From assembly GCF_003347205.1 (NCBI RefSeq), contig NZ_QQBJ01000017.1, positions 1 through 64,000 on the forward strand: a DNA stretch of 64,000 bases, in the 5' to 3' direction. Positions 43,337-50,662 of the stretch are shown here, piece after piece. Numbering within the stretch: position 1 is the first letter of the stretch; the number at the start of each line of letters is the position of its first letter. The notes under the pieces are model-generated. The model worked only from the letters and a program-made list of their open reading frames with translations, was not told the DNA's origin and searched no databases. The position numbers were made by a program, and so were the translations under genes. The stretch comes from Mycolicibacterium moriokaense (GTDB taxonomy: Bacteria > Actinomycetota > Actinomycetes > Mycobacteriales > Mycobacteriaceae).

Positions 43337-44356
43337 ATGACTGCTGCGAACGTCAGCCTGCTCGACATCTCGACCTATCTGCCGGGCGAACCGGTCGGCG
43401 CCGACTACTACGCCGGGTTCGCCGAAACCGACGACCTTCGCGAGAACATGATGTTCCGGGCGCCGAAGTTCCGCCATCATGTGGCCGCCGACGAGACGGC
43501 CATCGACATGGTGGAGCAGGCTGTCGCCGGCCTGGTGCAGCGGCACGGACAGGACACGATCGCCAACGTCGACGTGTTGGTGACCCATGTTCAGTTGCCG
43601 GACATGCCGTTCTACGGCAGCGGCGGCGGCATGGCGCACCGGCTGGGGATGAAACCGAACTGGGTTCTCGACCTGCACAACGGCGGCTGTGCGGCGTTCG
43701 TGCTCGCGATGAACGTGGCGCGCTCGCTGATCCAGTCGGGTCAAGCCGAGACGGCGCTGATCGCCGTCGCGCAGAACGCGGCGGGCACCATCTTCGACCA
43801 GAAGACCATCCGCTCCAAGGCGCAGGCCTCGGTGCCCGGCGACGGCGCCGCCGTCGGTCTGCTGGCGCGGTCGGACAAGTCGCCGATCCTGGACATCGAG
43901 TGCCGCACCTACGGCGAGTTCGCGGGTGACATGACGATCGCGGTCGACCCGGTCCGCAAGTGGTGGGAGGCCGGCGAGGGCGAGGGCTGCATCGGGTTCA
44001 CCGAGAGCAAGATCACCAAGGTGCTGGCGCGCGGTAACCGTCAGGTGCCCGAGGTGTCGTATGCGCTCTGCGACCGAATCGGGATCAAGCCAAAGGATCT
44101 CGACCTGCTGGTGACCAACCAGCCGAACAGGGTCTTCCTGCGGAACTGGCGCGACGCGCTCGAGCTACCGCCGGAGCGGCACCGGGATACCTTTGACGAG
44201 TGCGGCAATCTGTTCGCCGCCGGGATCCCGATCAACCTCGAGCGGGCCATCTCCGACGGCCAACTCAAGGCGGGCGACGTGGCGCTGATGGCCGCCTTCG
44301 CGCACGCGGGTGACTTCGCGGGCGCCGCCGCGGTCAGATGGGGCGGCCGCGAATGA
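43337..44356 (+). CDS. 3-oxoacyl-ACP synthase III-like protein (catalytic His replaced)
   Basis: A 339-residue thiolase-fold protein of the KAS III type. The nucleophile is Cys118 in LHNGGCAAFVLAMN. The third residue of the triad is Asn291 in DECGNLFAAGIPINLERA. The usual His in a HQAN-type motif reads VTNQPNRVF, placing Asn261 at that position. A Cys-Asn-Asn set is unusual; loss of His should weaken decarboxylative condensation, so an acyl-transfer or non-decarboxylative reaction is possible. A typical end is LMAAFAHAGDFAGAAAVRWG. ATG at 43337; the stop overlaps the aminotransferase start (ATGA). Confidence 0.8.
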   Translation: MTAANVSLLDISTYLPGEPVGADYYAGFAETDDLRENMMFRAPKFRHHVAADETAIDMVEQAVAGLVQRHGQDTIANVDVLVTHVQLPDMPFYGSGGGMAHRLGMKPNWVLDLHNGGCAAFVLAMNVARSLIQSGQAETALIAVAQNAAGTIFDQKTIRSKAQASVPGDGAAVGLLARSDKSPILDIECRTYGEFAGDMTIAVDPVRKWWEAGEGEGCIGFTESKITKVLARGNRQVPEVSYALCDRIGIKPKDLDLLVTNQPNRVFLRNWRDALELPPERHRDTFDECGNLFAAGIPINLERAISDGQLKAGDVALMAAFAHAGDFAGAAAVRWGGRE

Positions 44357-45417
44357 CGACCGCCCCGGAGGTGGGCAGCGGAGAACGTTCGAGGGGGGGC
44401 CTCGCCGAGGTGGTCTCCGCTCTGCCGAGCGCGGTGAACTCCTACGCGTTGTCGCTGAACGAGAACCCTTTTCCGCCGCTGCCACGGGTACGCTCGGCGC
44501 TGGCCGAATCCGTCGAAGTGGCCAACCGCTACCCGGAGTTCCTGCCGGAGCGACTGCGTGCGCTGATCGCGGGCCACCTCGGGGTGGGGGAGGCGCAGGT
44601 CGTCGTCGGCGCCGGCGCGACCGGGGTGATCATGCAGGTGCTCAACGCGGTCACCAGCCCGGGCGACCGGATGGTGATGACGTCGCCGACGTTCGACGGC
44701 TATCCGATCTTCGCCCAGATGGCGCGGCTGGTGTCTGTCACCGTGGCGCTGGATGAGCACGGCCATCACGACCTCGACGCCATGGCCGAGGCGGCGCGCC
44801 GGGCGCGGGTGGTGGCGGTGTGTCGTCCACACAACCCGACCGGCACCATCGAGCCCGCCGCCGACATCGAGCAGTTCCTGCGGCGGGTGCCTGCCGACAC
44901 CGTCGTGCTGCTGGACGAGGCCTACGTCGAATTCCTCGCCCCACAACATCGCATCGACGCGCTGTCGCTGGTTCGACGGTTCCCCAATGTCGTGGTGCTG
45001 CGCACGTTTTCGAAGGCCTACGGGCTGGCCGGCCTGCGCATCGGGTACGGCTTCTGCGCACCCGAGCTGGCCAGGCAGTTGTGGACTATGCAGTTGCCGT
45101 TCGGCATCGGCATCACCGGCTTGGTGGCCGTGGCCGCCTCCTACGAGGCGGAAAGCCAGCTGCAGCAACGGATTGCGATGATCGCCTCGGAGCGGCGCTA
45201 TCTGCGAAGACGATTGCACTCGATGGGGGTGTACAGCACCGACGGGCACGCCAACTTCGTGTATCTGCCCGCCAACGGCCGACCGTGGCGTCGATTCTTC
45301 GAGGACACCTGCCTGCGGATCCGTGACTACGCCGACGGCAGCGTGCGGATCACCGTCGGGAACCGCCAGTCCACCAGGGCGGTGCTCAGCGCATTGGAAC
45401 CCTTCGCCTCGCCCTGA
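44353..45417 (+). CDS. PLP-dependent aminotransferase, HisC-like
   Basis: A 354-residue class I/II aminotransferase resembling histidinol-phosphate aminotransferase. Motifs are LSLNENPFPPLPRVR, VVGAGATGVIMQVLNAV, RPHNPTGTIEP, LLDEAYVEFL, and PLP lysine in LRTFSKAYGLAGLRIGYG. Since hisC is normally in the his operon, this copy probably serves another amino or keto acid. It overlaps the KAS III-like gene by four bases. It is the last enzyme of the operon and is followed by the MarR gene after 39 bp. Confidence 0.85.
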   Translation: MTTAPEVGSGERSRGGLAEVVSALPSAVNSYALSLNENPFPPLPRVRSALAESVEVANRYPEFLPERLRALIAGHLGVGEAQVVVGAGATGVIMQVLNAVTSPGDRMVMTSPTFDGYPIFAQMARLVSVTVALDEHGHHDLDAMAEAARRARVVAVCRPHNPTGTIEPAADIEQFLRRVPADTVVLLDEAYVEFLAPQHRIDALSLVRRFPNVVVLRTFSKAYGLAGLRIGYGFCAPELARQLWTMQLPFGIGITGLVAVAASYEAESQLQQRIAMIASERRYLRRRLHSMGVYSTDGHANFVYLPANGRPWRRFFEDTCLRIRDYADGSVRITVGNRQSTRAVLSALEPFASP

Positions 45418-45456
45418 AATACGTCAGGCCGGTGCCGGGCTGCGGTATGAAGAGGC

Positions 45457-45972
45457 GTGGCCTCAGAACCGCCCGCGGACTCGCACGGACAAGATCCGAT
45501 CGAGCTCGCCCGCCACAACTGGGAACGCGCGGGCTGGGGTGACGTCGCCAACGGGATGGTCGCGGTCACGTCGGTGATGCGGGCGCACCAGATTCTGCTG
45601 GCCCGCGTGGAGACCGCGCTGCGGCCGTACGACCTCAGCTTCGCCCGCTACGAGCTGTTGCGGCTGCTGGCGTTCAGCCGCAACGGGGCGCTGCCCATCA
45701 CCAAGGCCTCGGACCGGTTGCAGGTCCACGTCACCAGCGTCACCCACGCGATCCGTCGGTTGGAGGCGCACGGGCTGGTGAAGCGGCTGCCGCACCCGAC
45801 CGACGGGCGCACCACGCTGGTGCAGATCACCGATCTCGGGCGGTCGACCGTCGAGGACGCGACGGTGACGCTGAACAAGGACGTCTTCGCCGACATCGGC
45901 ATCACCGACGAGCAGTCGCGGGCGCTGGCCGCGTCGATCGAGACGCTGCGCCGCAACGCAGGCGACTTCTAG
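45457..45972 (+). CDS. MarR-family transcriptional regulator
   Basis: A 171-residue winged-helix regulator: ALRPYDLSFARYELLRLLAF, then GALPITKASDRLQVHVTSVT (recognition helix) and the wing HGLVKRLPHPTDGRTTLVQI. GTG start. It corresponds by position to the MarR-like gene after rslA in M. tuberculosis, which suggests that the four enzyme genes between rslA and this gene were inserted here. It may regulate the preceding operon, or stay unrelated to it. Confidence 0.85.
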   Translation: MASEPPADSHGQDPIELARHNWERAGWGDVANGMVAVTSVMRAHQILLARVETALRPYDLSFARYELLRLLAFSRNGALPITKASDRLQVHVTSVTHAIRRLEAHGLVKRLPHPTDGRTTLVQITDLGRSTVEDATVTLNKDVFADIGITDEQSRALAASIETLRRNAGDF

Positions 45973-45992
45973 CTTTTAACCGTCTGCTCGCG
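45973..45992 (-). repeat. Half-copy of the hairpin family
   Basis: CTTTTAACCGTCTGCTCGCG resembles the right-hand plus-strand arm of copy D (ACTTTTGCGTCTGCTCGCG). No partner arm or CGGCGTGTC core is nearby. It is in the convergent gap between the MarR gene and the sensor kinase gene, the same kind of place as the full copies. Confidence 0.4.
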
Positions 45993-46004
45993 AGAGAAGG
46001 TGAC

Positions 46005-47249
46005 CTACTCGTCGGCGACGTTGGGCAGCGGGATCGTCGCCGTCACGGCGGTGCCCGCACCCGGCCGCGAGCGGATGTTGAGCCGACCGCCGACGATCTC
46101 GGCGCGCTCGGCCATCGAAAGCAACCCGTAGCCGCCCATCTCGTCGCTGCCCAGTGGATGCTCGAAGGTGTCGAAACCCACTCCGTCGTCGACGATCTCG
46201 AGTCGCGCAACGTCCCCGAACTCCCCGGAGTCGACGGCGAACGTCAACCAGGCGGTCGAGGCGCCTGCGTGTTTCACCACGTTCTGCAGGCACTCCTGCG
46301 CGATGCGGTACAGCGCGAGCTCGACGTGGTCGGGCAGCCGCGTCTCGGTGAGGTCGACCTGGACGCCGATCTGCCCGATCGAGCGGGCCAGGCTGGCCAG
46401 CCCGCCCGCCAGCCCCAGGTCGTCGAGCACCGGCGGCCGCAACCCGCTGATCGCAGCGCGCGCCTCCTGCAACGTCAGGTCGACGAGTTCCCTTGCCATG
46501 CCCAGCTGTTCGGCCATGCCCGCGGGGTCGGTGACCGCGGCACGGGTGGCGGCGTCCAGGCGATAGGACAGCGTGATCAACCGCTGCGAGATGCCGTCGT
46601 GGATGTCGCCCGCCAACCTGCGGCGCTCGAGTTCCTGGGCCTCGATCACCTGCTCGACGAAATTCTCGTGCGCGCGTTCGCGGGCCACCAACTGGCGGTG
46701 CAGCCGCGCCTGGTGCATCGCCCCGGCGATGAGCTGCCCGATCACCAGGAGCAGTTCCACGTCGCCCGAGGTGAACTCGCGCCGCTGCACCGTGTGCACG
46801 TTGAGCACGCCGACGAGCCCGCCCGGGTCGGTCTCCATCGGCACGGACACCATCGACGTGAAGTCGGAGCCGCGAAGCGACTGGAACGGCATGTAGCGCG
46901 GGTCGGACTCCTTGTCGTGGGTGATGACGACAGGCTCGCGGTTGCTGGCCACCCAGCCCGTGACGCCCGAGCCCAGCGGCAGCCGGATCTTGCCCACCTC
47001 GGAGTCGAACGGCGGGGTGGCGCCCGCCAGCGTCAGCGAGCGGTCGGTGTCGTCGAGGACGTGCACGAAGCAGACGTCGGTGGCGGTGGCCGCGGTGATC
47101 ATCCGTGCCGCGGCGGCGGCGAGCGGCTCCACGCCCGGTCCGCTGGATGCCGCCTGGATCAGTTCCCGCAGCAGGGCGAGTTCGCGATCGGCGTCGACGA
47201 GATCGCGAACGGCGTTGGGACGCAGCGGCCCACCGCCGACCGGGCTCAC
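46005..47249 (-). CDS. GAF-domain sensor histidine kinase (NarX/DevS type)
   Basis: A 414-residue cytoplasmic kinase. A GAF domain spans about residues 40-180 (PLGSGVTGWVASNREPVVIT; FTSMVSVPMETDPGGLVGVL). The phosphorylation site is His217 in RRLAGDIHDGISQRLITL (HisKA_3). The ATP-binding domain includes ALYRIAQECLQNVVKHA (N box) and VDDGVGFD, GGYGLLSMAERA. No membrane segment is visible, so it senses an internal signal. GTG start overlaps the response regulator stop (GTGA), so the two are co-expressed. Confidence 0.9.
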   Translation of the reverse strand: MSPVGGGPLRPNAVRDLVDADRELALLRELIQAASSGPGVEPLAAAAARMITAATATDVCFVHVLDDTDRSLTLAGATPPFDSEVGKIRLPLGSGVTGWVASNREPVVITHDKESDPRYMPFQSLRGSDFTSMVSVPMETDPGGLVGVLNVHTVQRREFTSGDVELLLVIGQLIAGAMHQARLHRQLVARERAHENFVEQVIEAQELERRRLAGDIHDGISQRLITLSYRLDAATRAAVTDPAGMAEQLGMARELVDLTLQEARAAISGLRPPVLDDLGLAGGLASLARSIGQIGVQVDLTETRLPDHVELALYRIAQECLQNVVKHAGASTAWLTFAVDSGEFGDVARLEIVDDGVGFDTFEHPLGSDEMGGYGLLSMAERAEIVGGRLNIRSRPGAGTAVTATIPLPNVADE

Positions 47250-47923
47250 TGGAAAATCCCTTCCCGCAGTGCGGTGGCGACCGCGCCGGTCCGGTCGCTG
47301 ACACCGAGTTTGCGATAGATCGATCGCAGGTGCGTCTTCACCGTCTCGTCCCCGATCACCAGCTTGCTCGCGATGCCGCGGTTGGACAGCCCGTTGACGA
47401 CGTGGCTGAGGATCTCGCTCTCGCGCTGGGTGAGGCCCTGGCGCGCGCCCGGCCAGAACTCGTCACGCTGCATCCTGGCCGCGGTGTCGGCGGCCCGCGC
47501 CGCCATGCCGGGGTCGATGGCGGTCGCGCCGCCGTGCACGAACTCCAGTTGGCGCACCAACTCGTCGCTGCCGATGCTCTTCAGCAGGTAGCCCGCCGCT
47601 CCGACCCGCAGCGCCTGGAAAAGGTATTGCTCGTCGTCGTAGACCGACAGCATGACGACCTTGCGGTCGGGCTGGCGCTCGCGCAGCGACTGGCACAGGT
47701 CCAGCCCGCTGGATCCCTGCATCCGGACGTCGGAGAGCACGATGTCGGGATCGAGTTCGTCGACCACGCTGAGCGCACGCTCAGCACCGACGGCCTGGCC
47801 CACCACGGCTACCCTCTCGGAGAAGGCGGCGAGCATCGCCTTGAGACCCTCGATGACCATTTCGTGGTCGTCCACGAGGACGATTCGCACTGGTCCGGGG
47901 GCAGTCGGGCTGTCGGACGCCAT
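47246..47923 (-). CDS. NarL/LuxR-family response regulator
   Basis: A 225-residue response regulator. The receiver domain has the acidic pair in IVLVDDHEMV, phospho-acceptor Asp65 in DIVLSDVRMQG and Lys in GYLLKSIGSD. The LuxR helix-turn-helix is at about residues 160-222 (GLTQRESEILSHVVNGLSN; ETVKTHLRSIYRKLGVSDR). It is the partner of the kinase at 46005. The target genes are unknown; the divergent HAD gene at 48028 is one candidate. Confidence 0.92.
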   Translation of the reverse strand: MASDSPTAPGPVRIVLVDDHEMVIEGLKAMLAAFSERVAVVGQAVGAERALSVVDELDPDIVLSDVRMQGSSGLDLCQSLRERQPDRKVVMLSVYDDEQYLFQALRVGAAGYLLKSIGSDELVRQLEFVHGGATAIDPGMAARAADTAARMQRDEFWPGARQGLTQRESEILSHVVNGLSNRGIASKLVIGDETVKTHLRSIYRKLGVSDRTGAVATALREGIFQ

Positions 47924-48027
47924 GGCAACACCTTAGAGCCGGCCTCAGCCGGGGTCCCGCAACTTCGCCTCGCCAATCCCCCGTTTGGGGGAGGCTGCGG
48001 AGGAGTGGTCTGCGTCACCCTTTCCTT

Positions 48028-48837
48028 GTGCCTATGACACCGCAGAAGACATGGCGTGCCGGGCGGTTCTGGTGGGACTGTAATTCGCCCGCCGGCGCCG
48101 ACGTGACCTCGATCCGCGCGCTGATCTTCGACCTCGATGCCCTGGCCGACGTCGAATGCGAAGGCCATCGGGTGGCCTACAACGGCGCCTTCGCCGCGCA
48201 CGGCCTGAACTTCGAGTGGTCCATCTCGCGGTACCGGAAGCTGCTGGCGCTGACCGACGAGCGTCAGCGCATCACCGCCGAGTTGCGCAAGCGCAGTGTG
48301 TCGACTGAATCCGACGTGCTGACCCGGTTGCTTGCCGACGACATCTTCACCACCAAGACGATGATGCTCGACGAGATGATCCTGGACGCCGATCTGACGC
48401 CGCGGCCGGGCCTGATCGATCTCGTCACCGAGGCCTATGCCGCGGGAGTCGAGGTTGGCGTCGTCGCCGGCGGGCAGCGCAGCTGGGTGGAGCCGCTGGT
48501 GCGCCAGCTGGTCGGCGACGGCGTCGTCGACACGGTCGTCACCGCCGACGATGTCCACAAGCCCATGCCGGACGCCGAGGCGTTCCGGACCGCGATGTGG
48601 GAGCTCGGCGCATCCGCGGACAACGCACTCGCCATCACCGGTTCGGCGTCGGGTCTGCGGGCCGCCACCGCCGCCGGTCTGGCGGCCGCGGTCATCACGG
48701 GCGACGGCGCGCCGGACATCCCGGCCGCCGTGACGGTCCGGCCGGACTACGCGGGCGGCGAGCCGTTGCGGCTGGCGGACTGCCAGCGTCTGCACCGGCG
48801 CTGGTGCGCGGCGCATCGGCCCGCCCACGCGGCGTAG
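48028..48837 (+). CDS. HAD-superfamily protein, CbbY-like, with altered active-site motifs
   Basis: A 269-residue HAD protein with motif I as IFDLDALADVE, the second Asp kept. Motif II, usually Ser/Thr, reads VGVVAGGQRSW. Motif III keeps Lys in DDVHKPMPDAEAF. Motif IV, usually an acidic pair, reads LAITGSASGLRAATAAG, so the Mg-binding acid appears absent. It may be a weak or non-phosphatase HAD protein. Start GTG 48028 is uncertain: a GTG at 48103 (VTSIRALIFDLDA) would remove a 25-residue non-conserved N-terminus. Confidence 0.68.
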   Translation: MPMTPQKTWRAGRFWWDCNSPAGADVTSIRALIFDLDALADVECEGHRVAYNGAFAAHGLNFEWSISRYRKLLALTDERQRITAELRKRSVSTESDVLTRLLADDIFTTKTMMLDEMILDADLTPRPGLIDLVTEAYAAGVEVGVVAGGQRSWVEPLVRQLVGDGVVDTVVTADDVHKPMPDAEAFRTAMWELGASADNALAITGSASGLRAATAAGLAAAVITGDGAPDIPAAVTVRPDYAGGEPLRLADCQRLHRRWCAAHRPAHAA

Positions 48838-48927
48838 TCGAGATCTCGCGTCGGCTGTTTGACGGCTGCGCAATCGTAGGGAAACACCTGATTTCTCTCT
48901 GGGTGTCCCTCTCGTAGCGTCTAAAAG

Positions 48928-48948
48928 CGGCGACGCTCGACGTCGCCG
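48928..48948 (+). terminator. Hairpin between the HAD gene and the secreted-protein gene
   Basis: CGGCGACG (48928-48935) and CGTCGCCG (48941-48948) are exact reverse complements around CTCGA. It lies 91 bp after the HAD stop and 26 bp before the next ATG, so it could be a terminator or part of the leader of the next gene. No U-tract follows. Confidence 0.35.
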
Positions 48949-48973
48949 TGCAGCCGATGCAGGGAGGTCGTCC

Positions 48974-49720
48974 ATGTCGGCCACAACGACCAAGAAGATG
49001 GTGCACGTCGCGGCGACGCTGATCGGGACAGCAGGGTTGTTGACGATCTCGTATCCCGCGAATGCGGAGCCCAGATGCGCGCAGTGGGTGTGGGGCGACA
49101 GCGCGCTGTTCCTCGACATGGCGGGCGCCCGAGTGGGGATTCCGTGGACGAAGGGCACCAGTTCGGTGCGCACCGGCAACACCGACGCGCGCTTCATCGC
49201 GCAGCAGTTCACCATGGAGGGTTCCGCGGAGGGCGGGTGGTCTCCGCAGGGGTCCTTTGATGTGACGGTCCATTGGACCAAGGGCATCCCCGCGGCGTAT
49301 GCGCCGAACCACAGCAACCACTTCCTTGGCAACCTCAACGACCTCGGGGTGCCAAGTGGATGGTCGACCGACGAGAACGGGGTCAGCAGCGGTGAGTGGT
49401 CGAGTGCCTCACCGTTCACCTGTGTGAAGCGCGAGGCCGCACCCGCCGACAACACACCTGCGCAGCCGGGTCAGGACACTCCGAAGATCGACCCGAATGG
49501 TCCCGTGGTCGCCGGTACTGCGGCACGTGTGTCCAGCGACGTGGATGTCTACGACAACAAGAACGAACCGGACGGCGCCGGGACCATCATCGGCATCCTC
49601 AAGGTGGACGCCCCGGTCCAGCTACTCACCGATTGTCAGAAGAAGAGCTGGTGCAAAGTCAGCGGCGACAAGGTGCCGACCGGCAGCGGATGGATCTGGG
49701 GAGCGCTGGATTGGGGCTAG
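48974..49720 (+). CDS. Secreted protein with C-terminal SH3-like domain
   Basis: A 248-residue exported protein. The N-terminus has basic residues, a hydrophobic core (VAATLIGTAGLLTISY) and a likely signal peptidase site after ANA at about residue 31. The N-terminal half (residues 32-155) has no recognised family; it contains Cys35 and Cys149. A Pro/Thr/Asp-rich linker follows. The last 70 residues (VVAGTAARVSSDVDVYDNKN ... CQKKSWCKVSG ... GWIWGALDWG) look like a bacterial SH3 domain, often cell-wall binding. Function unknown. Confidence 0.7.
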   Translation: MSATTTKKMVHVAATLIGTAGLLTISYPANAEPRCAQWVWGDSALFLDMAGARVGIPWTKGTSSVRTGNTDARFIAQQFTMEGSAEGGWSPQGSFDVTVHWTKGIPAAYAPNHSNHFLGNLNDLGVPSGWSTDENGVSSGEWSSASPFTCVKREAAPADNTPAQPGQDTPKIDPNGPVVAGTAARVSSDVDVYDNKNEPDGAGTIIGILKVDAPVQLLTDCQKKSWCKVSGDKVPTGSGWIWGALDWG

Positions 49721-49744
49721 GCGCAAGCACTTTCGGGCTGGTTC

Positions 49745-50620
49745 TCAGTTGCCGCGGAGCAGTTCGATGACCGCGCTGAAGTCCTTGTCGGCGTGGTCGG
49801 CGTTGTACTTGGCGTAGATCTCGGCGGCATGGGTGCCCAGCGGCGCCGAGGATCCGGTCGAGGTCACCGCATCCATCGCCAGGCCGAGGTCCTTGTTCAT
49901 CAGCGCGGTGGCGAAGCCCGGCTTGAAGTCGTTGTTGGCGGGCGATGTCGGCACCGGCCCGGGCACCGGGCAGTTGGTGTGCACCGACCAGCAGTTGCCG
50001 GTGGCGCCGGTGATCACGTCGAACAGCGACTGCGCAGACAGCCCGAGCTTCTCGGCCAGCACGAACGCCTCGCCGACGGCGATCTGCTGCACCGCGAGCA
50101 CCATGTTGTTGCACAGTTTGGCGCTCTGGCCGTTGCCCGACCCGCCGCAGTGAATGACCTTGCCCGCCAACGGTTTCAGCACCGGCCGGGCCCGTTCGAC
50201 GGCGTCGTCCTCGCCGCCGACCATGAACGCCAGCGTGCCCGCGGTGGCGCCCTTGACGCCGCCGGACACCGGGGCGTCCAACTGGGCCATGCCGCGTTCG
50301 GTGGCCTGGCCGTGGATGTCGCGGGCGTCGGCGACCGAGATGGTCGACGTGTCGATGAACAGGGTGCCGGCCTTCGCCGCGGGCAACACCTCGTTGTAGC
50401 AGGCCTTGACGACGGCGCCGTTGGGCAGCGAGGTGATCACCACGTCGGCATCGGCGACTGCGGCCGCGCCGGTGTCGAAGACCTTGGCGCCGTTGGCTTC
50501 CGCCGCGGCCTTGAGCGCGGGAACCGGGTCGAACGCGTGCACGGTGTGTCCGGCCGCGACCAGGTTGGCCGCCATCGGACCGCCCATGTTGCCCAGTCCC
50601 AGAAATGCGATGGTCGCCAC
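49745..50620 (-). CDS. mmsB: 3-hydroxyisobutyrate dehydrogenase
   Basis: Oxidises 3-hydroxyisobutyrate to methylmalonate semialdehyde in valine degradation. The 291-residue enzyme has the beta-hydroxyacid dehydrogenase signature FLGLGNMGGPMAANL at the N-terminus, substrate-binding DAPVSGGVKGATAGTL, and catalytic Lys in GNGQSAKLCNNMVLA. It is the last gene of the leftward mmsA-fadE9-mmsB set. The start is 33 bp after the acyl-CoA dehydrogenase stop, a gap holding part of a 12-bp tandem repeat. Confidence 0.93.
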   Translation of the reverse strand: MATIAFLGLGNMGGPMAANLVAAGHTVHAFDPVPALKAAAEANGAKVFDTGAAAVADADVVITSLPNGAVVKACYNEVLPAAKAGTLFIDTSTISVADARDIHGQATERGMAQLDAPVSGGVKGATAGTLAFMVGGEDDAVERARPVLKPLAGKVIHCGGSGNGQSAKLCNNMVLAVQQIAVGEAFVLAEKLGLSAQSLFDVITGATGNCWSVHTNCPVPGPVPTSPANNDFKPGFATALMNKDLGLAMDAVTSTGSSAPLGTHAAEIYAKYNADHADKDFSAVIELLRGN

Positions 50621-50638
50621 TGGCTACGCCCTTTCTAT

Positions 50639-50662
50639 GTTCTATGCAGAGTTCTATGCAGA
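50639..50662. repeat. 12-bp perfect tandem repeat at the fadE9 stop
   Basis: GTTCTATGCAGA occurs twice in a row. On the minus strand each unit carries a TAG, and the acyl-CoA dehydrogenase stops at the first, so the second unit is untranslated. It looks like a recent slippage duplication without coding effect. Confidence 0.6.
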
